Shown: positions 41,759 through 49,568 of the stretch, piece after piece
How the letters are laid out: each line of letters opens with the position of its first letter
Numbering within the stretch: position 1 is the stretch's first letter
From: an uncultured Lachnospiraceae bacterium
Lineage (GTDB): Bacteria; Bacillota; Clostridia; Lachnospirales; Lachnospiraceae
Direction of reading: 5' to 3'
NCBI GenBank assembly: GCA_910579505.1
Contig: CAJTTZ010000002.1
Coordinates: 410,186-474,185 of the forward strand
DNA length: 64,000 bases
Program-made: the position numbers and the translations under genes
Notes under the pieces: model-generated
What the model was told of the DNA's origin: nothing
Seen by the model: only the letters and a program-made list of their open reading frames with translations
Databases searched by the model: none

Positions 41759-42412
41759 CTATTTGCTTCTCTGGTAAATCGACGTCAGCTCACACATCCG
41801 CGCTACCATTTCCTCATCTATGATATCCAGACCCATACCCTTTAACATCTGATCAAACACCAGAAATTTATGATATGTTTCCTCCTCCGTATTGTCAAAT
41901 ATCATGGGATTGATCCAGACATTCGCCACAAGCGAAATCAGCTCTGCAAGCTGCTTCGGATGCTCCGCCGCGATAGAGCCGTCGGCAATCCCCTCCTCTA
42001 TGATCGGCTGAATAAATTCCGGCGCCGTCAGCTCTATGGTCTCATACAAAAGACTGGCGAGAAGTCTCGGATTATTGTAAAAGTTGGGAGCCACTTTAAA
42101 AATTTCATCCTGCACCGAACGGCACAATGAAGACTTAAACAATGTTCTCAGCTTCTCTATTCCGTTCAAGTCCCTGCGTTCCAGGGTACCCGCAAGTTTT
42201 CGGTTGGATTCCTCCATGATCCTGTCAGTGACCGCGTCCAGAATTTCCTCTTTCGACTTAAAGTGATGATAGATCGCTCCCTTGCTCAGTCCGCCCAGAT
42301 TATCAATGATATCCTGAATGGACGTACGCTCATATCCCTTCTCCATAAACAGGCGGGCGGAAACATTCAAAATCAAATTGACTGTTTTCTCCGGGTACTT
42401 GTTTCTCGCCAT
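41759..42412 (-). CDS. TetR/AcrR-family transcriptional regulator
   Basis: A repressor of about 217 residues. The N-terminal helix-turn-helix domain is clear: ILNVSARLFMEKGYERTSIQDIIDNLGGLSKGAIYHHFKSKEEIL, with the YHHF recognition-helix motif. The C-terminal ligand-binding domain is diverged. The ATG used has GGAGGAATAG upstream; a start 21 bases earlier is unlikely because it falls next to the operator. Two 17-bp operators lie over its own promoter and a third before the MFS gene, indicating self-regulation and control of the exporter. Confidence 0.92.
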   Translation of the reverse strand: MARNKYPEKTVNLILNVSARLFMEKGYERTSIQDIIDNLGGLSKGAIYHHFKSKEEILDAVTDRIMEESNRKLAGTLERRDLNGIEKLRTLFKSSLCRSVQDEIFKVAPNFYNNPRLLASLLYETIELTAPEFIQPIIEEGIADGSIAAEHPKQLAELISLVANVWINPMIFDNTEEETYHKFLVFDQMLKGMGLDIIDEEMVARMCELTSIYQRSK

Positions 42413-42429
42413 CTGACTATTCCTCCACA

Positions 42430-42479
42430 ACATACCGCTGGTATGTTATAATTTATCATACCGTTGGTATGTTTGTCAA
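42430..42479 (-). promoter_or_regulatory. TetR gene promoter with two palindromic operators
   Basis: Operator 1, ACATACC-GCT-GGTATGT (42430-42446), is a palindrome around the expected transcription start. Operator 2, TCATACC-GTT-GGTATGT (42456-42472), lies between the TTGACA -35 box (42474-42479) and the ATAAAT -10 box (42451-42456), which are 17 bases apart. The operators are 26 bases apart. Confidence 0.82.
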
Positions 42480-42560
42480 TCCTTATTTTTTGCACCTTTT
42501 TAAGATTTTTTCTAGTGACTCCCCCAGTCTGTTATGATAAAATGTACGCGTTGGCAATAA

Positions 42561-42699
42561 GCAGTGCGCATCCATCCGTATAATTGAAGCGGGGAGCTTG
42601 CTCACCGAAACATTTATGCTGATGCATGCATAGGGCGAAGCCCGCGAGCGAGGAAATCCGCAGGATTTTCGAGCCTGCGCTGCGAAATACGCAAACTGC
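42561..42699. repeat. nested palindromic intergenic element before the DUF3048 gene
   Basis: Outer arms GCAGTGCGCAT (from 42561) and ATACGCAAACTGC (ending 42699) can pair imperfectly. Inside are hairpins GAGCTTGCTC (42594-42603), GGGCGAAGCCC (42633-42643) and GGAAATCC-GCA-GGATTTTC (42652-42670). The element fills most of the 317-base gap between the divergent TetR and DUF3048 genes and ends about 15 bases before the latter's ribosome binding site, so it would be in the leader RNA. Confidence 0.6.
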
Positions 42700-42729
42700 A
42701 ATTATAACTAAGGAGGATTTACACAAAGC

Positions 42730-43887
42730 ATGAAAAGATTACAAGTTTTACTTCTCGTCGCTCTGTCTTCCACCCTGCTTCTTATCGGCTGCGGTAAGGA
42801 AGAGGAAGAAAAGCCAAAGGTGGAAGCTCCTGTTGTGGAACAGATAATCGACGATATCCCTGAGGCGGCGGAAGAAGAAAAGCCGGAGGAAGATGTGGAA
42901 GAGGAAACCGACGAGGATGCTCCGCCCGAGGAGGGTATGGTACGGAGCCGCATCACTAATGAATGGGTGGATGAGGACGTCAACAACACAAGACCCCTCG
43001 CCATTATGACTCCCAACACAAAAACCGCTTCCCACTATGGTATTTCCAATGCGGATGTCGTGTACGAATGTAATGTGGAAGGCAGCATTACCCGGCTGAT
43101 GTGGATTATTCAGGATTGGAAAAATGCCGACAAACTCGGTAATATCCGAAGCTGCCGCGACTATTATGTGTATTGGGCTTTTGAGTGGGACGCCCTCTAC
43201 GTCCATTTCGGCGGTCCTTTCTACATAGACGAAGTGATCAAGCGCACGGACGATATCGACGGCAAAACAAGCAGCAATTTTTTCCGGGATAAAAACGCGA
43301 AAAATGCGACCGATAACGCTTTCATAGACGCGGCCGGCGTTCTCGCCGATGTGGATAAGCTTGGCTACTCCACCCAGATGCGCGACGGCTACGCGGACGA
43401 GCAGCATTACCGTTTCGCACCTGATAATAAGCCAAACGACCTGTCTCAGTACAGCGACGCCATCACGGCAAACCGGGTGGATATGTCCCCCACTTATCCC
43501 GTGACCAACTGTTATTTTGTCTATAACAGCGATACCGGCCTTTATGAGAGGTTCCAACATCTTTCCGGCTCATCGGACGGCCCTCACACAGATCTGGCAA
43601 CAGGAAAACAGCTCACTTTTAAAAATATCCTGATCCAGAACACCTACTACGAAGTGCGCGACGACAAAGGCTATCTGGCATTCCAGTGCCACGACACAAA
43701 AAGAGACGGCTGGTTTTTTACAAACGGCAAAGGCATACATGTCACATGGGAAAAGACCTCCGATTACGGGGCGACAAGATACTATGATGACGCCGGAAAT
43801 GAGATCGAACTAAATACCGGCAAGACAATGGTGTGTATCGTGGAGGACGGCGATTCCTTCCTCGTGGACGATCAGGAAATGAAATAA
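42730..43887 (+). CDS. DUF3048 (YerB-like) lipoprotein
   Basis: A secreted lipoprotein of 385 residues. The signal peptide RLQVLLLVALSSTLLLIGC ends in a lipobox with Cys at residue 21. A highly acidic linker of about 50 residues follows, then the DUF3048 pair of domains: RPLAIMTPNTKTASHYGISNAD, SITRLMWIIQDW, IGNIRSCRDYYV-like text (GNIRSCRDYYVYWAFEWDA), and the C-terminal KGIHVTWEKTSDYGATRYY. The role of the family (B. subtilis YerB) is not established. It is preceded by AAGGAGGA at a somewhat long distance and by a structured intergenic element, and followed by a terminator, so it is probably transcribed alone. Confidence 0.9.
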   Translation: MKRLQVLLLVALSSTLLLIGCGKEEEEKPKVEAPVVEQIIDDIPEAAEEEKPEEDVEEETDEDAPPEEGMVRSRITNEWVDEDVNNTRPLAIMTPNTKTASHYGISNADVVYECNVEGSITRLMWIIQDWKNADKLGNIRSCRDYYVYWAFEWDALYVHFGGPFYIDEVIKRTDDIDGKTSSNFFRDKNAKNATDNAFIDAAGVLADVDKLGYSTQMRDGYADEQHYRFAPDNKPNDLSQYSDAITANRVDMSPTYPVTNCYFVYNSDTGLYERFQHLSGSSDGPHTDLATGKQLTFKNILIQNTYYEVRDDKGYLAFQCHDTKRDGWFFTNGKGIHVTWEKTSDYGATRYYDDAGNEIELNTGKTMVCIVEDGDSFLVDDQEMK

Positions 43888-43899
43888 TGCAGAAAAAAA

Positions 43900-43935
43900 G
43901 GGAGCGCTGCAGATACGGGCGCTTCCTTTTCTTTC
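43900..43935 (+). terminator. Rho-independent terminator after the DUF3048 gene
   Basis: GGGAGCGC and GCGCTTCC form an 8-base stem with one G-U pair, followed by TTTTCTTTC, twelve bases after the stop codon. Confidence 0.85.
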
Positions 43936-44082
43936 TTCTACGCTATTTGCAAATCGCTTGCAAAAGAATTATCCTGCTGCGTCTGATGCACCGTAAGCAA
44001 AGCTTACAACTGTAGCATTTTTATATTCCGTTGTCCCCCCATTATCGTAATCTTAAATGATTTTAGTGAGTTTGTAAATGTC

Positions 44083-44111
44083 TTGTGGAAGAAAGGCAAA
44101 TATAATATAAT
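44083..44111 (+). promoter_or_regulatory. promoter of the ankyrin/DUF5131 genes
   Basis: TTGTGG and TATAAT are separated by 17 bases, 34 bases before the ankyrin-protein ATG. The gap from the preceding terminator holds nothing else recognisable. Confidence 0.6.
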
Positions 44112-44145
44112 TTAGAAAAATAAGACGGGAGATGCGAGGTCTGAA

Positions 44146-44802
44146 ATGAATAAATTATTTAAAGAAATAAGACACGGCGATATAGATGCGGTGCAGACAG
44201 CAATATCAAAAAATACTGCCGTTGTAAACGAAGTTTGCAGTGCCAAAGCACCTAAAAAAGATATCGGCCAGTCGCCTTTACAAGTGGCGATTAAGTGCGG
44301 GGAATTTGAAATTATAGAGCTTTTGCTTGAAAAGGGAGCCGACCCCGATTTCATGGAAGACCCTGCGCTTGTTCCACCCGGCAGCGTTTGCATGTCCGTC
44401 CTGCATGATGCTATAATAGGCGTCTTTTCCACACTGTGTTATAAGCAGTACAGTCATTCTGAAAAGTATGTCGCCCTGGTCAAAAAATTGCTTGAAAGCG
44501 GGGCCAACCCTAATCGAAAAACATCATCTGAAATTTTTCCGATTGGCACGGCAGTACATCAGGCAGAAATGATTATTTCGAGAAAAAGCGCTTATCCTGA
44601 TATACAGGAAATTACCAAAGAAAGATTATTTGAAGTCCTTGATCTGCTTATCCAATATGGCGGGGATAAGGAAGAATGGCTTGAACAAAACTTTTGGGGA
44701 GTATCAAATAGAGTTCATTTCTTTGAAGAAAAAATGTTTGACATAAACAATATTGACGTAAAAGAACCCTTACGGATTGTTCTTGAAGAATATTTTGCAT
44801 GA
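44146..44802 (+). CDS. ankyrin-repeat protein
   Basis: A protein of 218 residues. At least one ankyrin repeat is clear: SPLQVAIKCGEFEIIELLLEKGADPDF (split over residues about 42-70). Weaker ones occur at LFKEIRHGDIDAVQTAI at the start, SVLHDAII...LVKKLLESGANPN in the middle and LFEVLDLLIQYGGD late. No signal peptide or membrane segment is visible, so it is cytoplasmic and presumably binds another protein. The ribosome binding site is GAGGTC. The next gene begins 23 bases after its stop, so the two probably share an mRNA. The coding sequence is more A+T rich than the glycan locus, which may mean transfer. Partner unknown. Confidence 0.8.
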   Translation: MNKLFKEIRHGDIDAVQTAISKNTAVVNEVCSAKAPKKDIGQSPLQVAIKCGEFEIIELLLEKGADPDFMEDPALVPPGSVCMSVLHDAIIGVFSTLCYKQYSHSEKYVALVKKLLESGANPNRKTSSEIFPIGTAVHQAEMIISRKSAYPDIQEITKERLFEVLDLLIQYGGDKEEWLEQNFWGVSNRVHFFEEKMFDINNIDVKEPLRIVLEEYFA

Positions 44803-44825
44803 TTCCATCTGGGAGGTGCCTGATT

Positions 44826-45533
44826 ATGGCGATGTGGAATCCATGGCGCGGCTGCCACAGACATAGCGAAGGATGCAGATTTTGTTACATTCATAAAGGC
44901 GACCTAAAGCGCGGGATAGATACGGACAATATTATAAAAGCGGATAACTTCTATGCACCTGTCGCCAGAAATAAATCGGGCGAATACAAGATCAAATCAG
45001 GACAGACTGTATACCTGTGTTTCTCCACAGATTTTCTGATTGAAGACGCCGATGAATGGCGTTCTGAATGCTGGCAGATGATGCGGGAGCGTTCCGATCT
45101 GCACTTTCTGTTTTTGACCAAGCGCATTGAGCGGTTTATGGACTGCATCCCGGAGGATTGGAACGATGGGTACGACAATGTCACGGTTGGCTGTACGGTA
45201 GAAAACCAGGACCGGGCTGACTACCGGCTTTCCATTTTTAACGATCTGCCTGTCAAGCATAAAAATATTGTCTGTCAGCCATTAATCGAGGAAATAAACC
45301 TTTCCCCTTATCTTAATCATGTTGAATTAGTCGTCGTTGGCGGTGAATCAGACAGAAACGCCAGACCACTTGACTATGCGTGGGTACTTTCCATACGGGA
45401 ACAATGCATTGCCCACAAAGTACATTTTGAGTTTCGCCAGTGCGGGACGCACTTTATCAAAGATGGAAAAAATTACACCCTGTCCACACGCGACTTATGC
45501 AGCCAGGCCAGAAAGGCAAATATCAATTATTGA
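44826..45533 (+). CDS. DUF5131 (phage Gp37/Gp68-like) protein
   Basis: A protein of 235 residues in a family found in phages and bacterial islands, annotated as DUF5131 or Gp37/Gp68. The opening MAMWNPWRGCHRHSEGCRFCYI has a CxxxxxGCxxC cysteine arrangement like a radical-SAM cluster site, followed by FLFLTKRIERF, GCTVENQDRADYR, VVVGGESDRNARPLDYAWV, and FRQCGTHF near the end. The ATG has GGGAGG upstream; a longer frame overlaps the ankyrin stop. The activity is not established; iron-sulfur radical chemistry is inferred from the cysteines. The phage link and A+T richness suggest an acquired gene. Confidence 0.85.
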   Translation: MAMWNPWRGCHRHSEGCRFCYIHKGDLKRGIDTDNIIKADNFYAPVARNKSGEYKIKSGQTVYLCFSTDFLIEDADEWRSECWQMMRERSDLHFLFLTKRIERFMDCIPEDWNDGYDNVTVGCTVENQDRADYRLSIFNDLPVKHKNIVCQPLIEEINLSPYLNHVELVVVGGESDRNARPLDYAWVLSIREQCIAHKVHFEFRQCGTHFIKDGKNYTLSTRDLCSQARKANINY

Positions 45534-45669
45534 TCAGCCGCCTCTCTTTTTCGTGCAGGGATGGAGAGGATAACTTTAAGAATAAGCCCTATAATGAATC
45601 CATACCCCTAAAATATATAAAATGAGGCATGATGCCCGCGGTAGGAAAAATGGGATGGCGGAGGGACTT

Positions 45670-46146
45670 ATGGACGAGAAATTCAATATGTTCATGGAAA
45701 CGGTTGACGAAAATTTCCGTGACTTTGTAGTTCAAATCAGCAAATATCTGACAGAAAACGACTGCACGTGTGATATAAAACTGCAGAAAAGCGGCTATGT
45801 TGTGTCCTATGTATTAAACAGCAGCAAAAGAACTTTGGCGACATTCGTATCACGCAAAACGGGGATGAAGCTGCGCATTTATCCCGAACATTTACAAAAA
45901 TACCAGAGCTTTCTTGACACACTGCCCGAAAAGGCAAAGAAGGAAATCAAGAAAGCCTCGGCCTGCAAACGGCTCATCAATCCCGATGACTGCAACCCGA
46001 AATGTGTCATGGGATACACCTTTACGTTAGATGGGGAGCAGTATCAGAAATGCCGTTATATGGCATTCCAGCCTACATTGAGTGAGGAAAACAATCCTTA
46101 TATCAGACAGTTTCTGGAAAAGGAGTTAACCTCCATTTCCCCCTAA
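45670..46146 (+). CDS. conserved-type hypothetical protein with cysteine-rich C-terminal half
   Basis: I do not recognise a named family. The chosen ATG has GGAGGGACTT directly upstream; an in-frame start 48 bases earlier lacks one. The protein has 158 residues: an N-terminal alpha/beta part (KFNMFMETVDENFRDFVVQI, then CTCDIKLQKSGYVVSYVL) and a C-terminal part with clustered cysteines (SACKRLINPDDCNPKCVMGY and QKCRYMAF). The cysteines could hold a metal. It is soluble, without signal peptide. It follows the DUF5131 gene by about 140 bases. Confidence 0.7.
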   Translation: MDEKFNMFMETVDENFRDFVVQISKYLTENDCTCDIKLQKSGYVVSYVLNSSKRTLATFVSRKTGMKLRIYPEHLQKYQSFLDTLPEKAKKEIKKASACKRLINPDDCNPKCVMGYTFTLDGEQYQKCRYMAFQPTLSEENNPYIRQFLEKELTSISP

Positions 46147-46152
46147 AAAAGA

Positions 46153-46203
46153 TATAATAAAAAAGTGGCGGGACTCCAATGTTTACAAGGAGCCCCGCCA
46201 CTT
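46153..46203 (-). terminator. terminator of the tRNA operon
   Basis: A 15-base stem (AAGTGGCGGGGCTCC with GGAGTCCCGCCACTT, one mismatch) encloses an 11-base loop; on the minus strand it is followed by a T-rich tract. It starts ten bases after the tRNA-Cys 3' end. It also lies directly after the plus-strand gene ending at 46146 and could act in both directions. Confidence 0.8.
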
Positions 46204-46212
46204 CACATAGAG

Positions 46213-46284
46213 AGGCGCAGACCGGATTTGAACCGGTGAATCAGGGTGTTGCAGACCCATGCCTTACCACTTGGCTACTGCGCC
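46213..46284 (-). tRNA. tRNA-Cys (GCA)
   Basis: A complete cloverleaf on the minus strand: acceptor GGCGCAG pairs with CTGCGCC, the anticodon loop is CTGCAAC with anticodon GCA, and the T arm contains GGTTCAAATCC. The discriminator base is U, as expected for tRNA-Cys. CCA is not encoded. Confidence 0.95.
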
Positions 46285-46367
46285 GTAATATAATCGGAGT
46301 AAATTCTTACGGAATTAACTCCTGAAGAATTACTTCGTAATTCTTCGCTTCCCGGTCTTTTGACCGA
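46285..46367. other. three successive hairpins in the tRNA-Glu/tRNA-Cys spacer
   Basis: The 83-base spacer contains CGGTC-TTTT-GACCG, a perfect GAAGAATTAC-TTC-GTAATTCTTC hairpin, and an imperfect GGAGTAAATTC...GAATTAACTCC hairpin. No T-run follows any of them. They probably shape processing of the two-tRNA transcript. Confidence 0.65.
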
Positions 46368-46439
46368 TGACTCCAACGGGAATCGAACCCGTGTTACCGC
46401 CGTGAAAGGGCGATGTCTTAACCGCTTGACCATGGAGCC
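46368..46439 (-). tRNA. tRNA-Glu (TTC)
   Basis: A cloverleaf on the minus strand: acceptor GGCTCCA pairs with TGGAGTC (one G-U), the anticodon loop is CTTTCAC with anticodon TTC, and the T arm contains GGTTCGATTCC. CCA is not encoded. It is transcribed ahead of tRNA-Cys. Confidence 0.95.
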
Positions 46440-46473
46440 TGACGAAAGGCTTCATGTAGCCTTAACGAATGAT

Positions 46474-46502
46474 ATAATACCATATCTCACAGCATTTGGC
46501 AA
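46474..46502 (-). promoter_or_regulatory. promoter of the tRNA operon
   Basis: On the minus strand TTGCCA and TATTAT are separated by 17 bases, 35 bases before the tRNA-Glu 5' end. Confidence 0.75.
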
Positions 46503-46598
46503 GGGGAAAAATGGCTTGACAAGTATATTTTTTCAGAAAATTATATGCTATAATTTTAGCGTTGCCTTAAAACCAATTTTGCATGGAGGACTGAGAAA

Positions 46599-47078
46599 TT
46601 GTTACATACTTTTGTAAAGCATATGAAAGAAAACGGCTGGCAGATTACATTATATGAAAATGGAAGCGATTGTCTTTCAAGTACAATAACCGCCAGATAC
46701 ACAAACATCCCTGAACAATGGCTGGAATTTATCGAAACGGTAAAGTGCATGATGAATGCCGAAGAAACCGTCTGGTTTTTATGCGCAAATGATTTTGAAC
46801 CACAAAATGACGGCGCTTTCCAGTGGAATGAGTGGGAAAAGATCAGCCTTGAATCTGCTGTCGGCGATAAAGACTGGGAAAAGCGAATCAAAAATTTCTG
46901 GAACAGTCACCTTCCAATTATCATGTCCGTAAAAGGCTGTTACTCTTATTATGCGATTTCTATGAAAGACGGTTCCGTTGTCCGGGGAGCCGAACCGGAA
47001 TTTGAAGAATGTGAAGTCATCGCTCCGTCATTTATGGCGTTTACGGATAAACTCAGCAACGGCGAATTACAATTATAA
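46599..47078 (+). CDS. small SMI1/KNR4 (SUKH)-like protein
   Basis: A cytoplasmic protein of 159 residues. The C-terminal segment, IIMSVKGCYSYYAISMKDGS followed by VVRGAEPEFEECEVIAPSF, resembles the end of SUKH-family proteins, which include immunity proteins of polymorphic toxins. The start is a TTG: GGAGGACTGAGAAA lies directly before it, while the first internal ATG (residue 9) has no ribosome binding site. No toxin gene is adjacent, so an immunity role is only a guess. A TTGACA box lies about 80 bases upstream and TATAAT just before the ribosome binding site, but their spacing is not standard. Confidence 0.7.
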   Translation: MLHTFVKHMKENGWQITLYENGSDCLSSTITARYTNIPEQWLEFIETVKCMMNAEETVWFLCANDFEPQNDGAFQWNEWEKISLESAVGDKDWEKRIKNFWNSHLPIIMSVKGCYSYYAISMKDGSVVRGAEPEFEECEVIAPSFMAFTDKLSNGELQL

Positions 47079-47116
47079 ACGATTTAAGCATAACTTCCGG
47101 CTCTGCTTATATGCGC

Positions 47117-47155
47117 AAACAGCGGTAAGCCTGCCGCACAGATTTACCGCTGTTT
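47117..47155. terminator. hairpin between convergent genes, possible bidirectional terminator
   Basis: AAACAGCGGTAA and TTACCGCTGTTT form a perfect 12-base stem in the 94-base gap between the convergent SUKH-like and alpha-galactosidase genes. The T-runs on either side are short, so termination efficiency is uncertain. Confidence 0.6.
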
Positions 47156-47172
47156 CCCTATATTTCATGCGA

Positions 47173-49392
47173 TCAGGCTTTCCGCGCCAAAACCGCCACG
47201 GCACGCATATCCTCCGGGATCCGGCACACTATCTTCCCATCGGCAATCTTGACGTCCGCCTCCGCATCAGAGTAAACTTCCTCAATCTGGTATATCCCGT
47301 CGACGGGCAGGGACGCCTCCAGAGCGCCGTCATGTTCCCCGTTAAAGCTGTGGAATACGGCAAGCAATCCGTCCTTCTTCTCATGCTCCGCGCCGCCCTC
47401 TGTCCGCACAAGGCACTGCCAGCCTTTCGGATGACGCCAGCTCACCACCTTCGGTCCGTACAGCCTGCTGTAACCGTCCTTGATAACAGGCGCCGCCTTT
47501 TTATAAAAGGCAATTCCTCTATCAATCACGTCCCACTGGGCATCCGTCAGTTTCGTCACATCCCCCGACAGACACATCCTGCCAAGAAATGTATTGGCGA
47601 TGGAGTACGCAATTCTCTTGAGAGAATCATCCTCCCGTATCACCGCCCAGATCTGGCTCTGTCTCGGCAGAATCACACGGTGCAGGGACGCCGCTATAAT
47701 CGGAATCTCCTCACACTCATGGGCATCCGAAAAGGAAGCCATACTGCACTCGCTCATCATAAGCGGCTCCAGTTTATGCCCGCCCGAAGAACAGTTTTCC
47801 AGAATAATGCCGGGAACCTTCTCTTTCACCTTGCGGATAAAGGCAAGCGACGCCTCCATATTCTGCCGCAGGCCCTCGCCCAAGGACTCCGCGCCGTCGC
47901 AACCCACGCCAATCGTATCGTTATAGTCCATCTTCATGTAGGAGAAGCCGTACTTCTCCAGCGTGCCGATCACTCTCTCTTCCAGATATTTCTGCACCCA
48001 CTCCTGCCGCATATCCCAGAATCTTCTCATGGAAGTGGTGAGCGGTCTGCCGTTTCTTGTAAGCAGATGCTCCGTTTTCTGGTAGCTCTCTGCCCTCTCG
48101 CCCACGTTGTCAATCTCAAACCAGATACCCGGCTTCATGCCATGCGCCCTGATGGCGTCCACGGTCCTTTCAAGCCCCTCCGGGAACAGCTCCTCCGATA
48201 CATGGTAATCGCCCATGGCAATATCCCACGGAATGCCCTCCTGCTTATACCAGCCGCAATCAATCACAAAATAGGAAAAGCCTTTATCTTTGATAGCTTC
48301 CAGAATCCCGCTGATATTTTGGTGGGAAGGTTCTCCCCAAGTGGTGCAGTACTCATTAAAAATAATGGGAAGCTCCTGCTCAGATACCGGGCCTTCATCC
48401 ACCACCTCATCCAAAGCCGCCGTCATTCTCTGGGAAATTTCCCAGATACCGCCGCCCCTGCACACAGATAAAATTGCCGTGGGCGTCACAAAGCTTTCTC
48501 CCGGCGCTACCGTTTTCATCCAATGGCCGAAATCATAGTCCGCCAGTCCGCCGGAAAGCGCCGCATCGTCTCCCCTGCGGTACACTTCCATCTGCCAGCT
48601 TGCATTGTGACAGATCATCGCGCCCCAGAAGATATCGGACTTTGTATCTTCCATCACCGCGTAAGGAAAGTACCCGTTTACCGGCATGGACCCCACCTGT
48701 CCAAACCGCTCACAGCGCACCGCATGACCGCCCCACGAAGGTTCCAGCTGCAAATCTTCCAAAAGCTGCGACTCCGTTCTTCCCTCCATGCTCCACACGC
48801 TTCGGATGCGGTGCAGTTTCAGCAGGCCGCTCTCGTCCGCGCCAACAAACGGCGAAATCCCGCTCAGTGAAAAGCTGGAAAGCATTTCCAGATCCGCCGC
48901 ATCCTTGGAGGCATTTTCAAACACTGTGTAGGAGAGCAGGCTCTTCTTTGCCTGCTTCCATACGAGATAATGCCGGCAGCGGTAGCCCCGTTTATCCGAG
49001 AAAGCCGTGCAAATCACCGTTCCCCCTTTCCCGTCCTCTGCTTTCCGCATTTCTTTCTCACAGCCTTGCCAGCTCTCTGGCACAGGACACAACGCGCTGG
49101 CTCCCCGCTCTCTGACAGCGGCACCACCGTGCTTCACATCCTGCCCCTCAAATACCAGATTCATCACGGACCCACTCTGCCGCATGGTTCTGCCGCCCGC
49201 GTAACCGCCCGCATAAGTGTCCCCAGACAGCTTTATCTGCACAAGGGAATCCGGGTACGGCTTTTCCCGGTAAGCAGCCTCGTACGCCATATCCGCCGGG
49301 AGCAGTACAAGCTCTACGCTCCCTGTCTCCTCGTCCTGCACGTAACAGGCGCGCATATCCCCCAGTATAAATTCGCTGTATACTTTCTTCAT
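47173..49392 (-). CDS. alpha-galactosidase, glycoside hydrolase family 36
   Basis: A retaining alpha-galactosidase of 739 residues, without signal peptide, so cytoplasmic. The N-terminal beta-sandwich is followed by the catalytic barrel: PIIFNEYCTTWGEPS, FVIDCGWYKQEGIPWD, PGIWFEIDNVG, the nucleophile region YGFSYMKMDYND (first Asp), ENCSSGGHKLEP, and the acid/base region FSDAHECEEIP. The C terminus is a beta domain. GGAGG precedes the ATG. It is the last gene of the unit with two MalFG-type permeases and a solute-binding protein, so it should cut alpha-galactosides such as melibiose or raffinose after import. The exact substrate is inferred. Confidence 0.93.
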   Translation of the reverse strand: MKKVYSEFILGDMRACYVQDEETGSVELVLLPADMAYEAAYREKPYPDSLVQIKLSGDTYAGGYAGGRTMRQSGSVMNLVFEGQDVKHGGAAVRERGASALCPVPESWQGCEKEMRKAEDGKGGTVICTAFSDKRGYRCRHYLVWKQAKKSLLSYTVFENASKDAADLEMLSSFSLSGISPFVGADESGLLKLHRIRSVWSMEGRTESQLLEDLQLEPSWGGHAVRCERFGQVGSMPVNGYFPYAVMEDTKSDIFWGAMICHNASWQMEVYRRGDDAALSGGLADYDFGHWMKTVAPGESFVTPTAILSVCRGGGIWEISQRMTAALDEVVDEGPVSEQELPIIFNEYCTTWGEPSHQNISGILEAIKDKGFSYFVIDCGWYKQEGIPWDIAMGDYHVSEELFPEGLERTVDAIRAHGMKPGIWFEIDNVGERAESYQKTEHLLTRNGRPLTTSMRRFWDMRQEWVQKYLEERVIGTLEKYGFSYMKMDYNDTIGVGCDGAESLGEGLRQNMEASLAFIRKVKEKVPGIILENCSSGGHKLEPLMMSECSMASFSDAHECEEIPIIAASLHRVILPRQSQIWAVIREDDSLKRIAYSIANTFLGRMCLSGDVTKLTDAQWDVIDRGIAFYKKAAPVIKDGYSRLYGPKVVSWRHPKGWQCLVRTEGGAEHEKKDGLLAVFHSFNGEHDGALEASLPVDGIYQIEEVYSDAEADVKIADGKIVCRIPEDMRAVAVLARKA

Positions 49393-49433
49393 ACAAACCT
49401 CCATAATTCCGCTGTGCGGAACTCAAATCCGTG

Positions 49434-49568
49434 CGGAGAATGCCGCTTTTCAGGCATTCTCCTGCGTGAGAGTGATTTGCAAAGCAAATCTAGAACTTCC
49501 AAGTCAGCTATGCTGACTTTGCGATGCAGCCCTTGCTGCGAGTGATTAGAAGTTCTTCTCACGCTAGC
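49434..49568. repeat. modular palindromic intergenic element, full copy B with extra hairpins
   Basis: On the plus strand it starts like copy A at 26.1 kb (GGAGAATGCCGCTTTTCAGG and on through the GCGTGAGA arm) and ends the same way (CTGCGAGTGATTAGAAGTTC, then TTCTCACGCTA). Between them it has extra perfect hairpins: GATTTGC-AAA-GCAAATC, AAGTCAGC-TAT-GCTGACTT, and GCAGC...GCTGC. The nested arms AGAACTTC/GAAGTTCT and GCGTGAGA/TCTCACGC would close a branched structure. It fills the gap between the permease and alpha-galactosidase genes, overlapping the permease stop codon. Confidence 0.82.

Noticed and set aside
46360..46617. An 85-codon open frame across tRNA-Glu
   Set aside because: It runs through a tRNA gene and a tRNA promoter; not a protein gene.
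46978..48471. A 497-codon open frame on the plus strand
   Set aside because: It lies antisense to the alpha-galactosidase gene and overlaps the SUKH-like gene and a hairpin; its protein is rich in Arg, His and Pro with no recognisable domain, as expected for a shadow of a G+C-rich gene.
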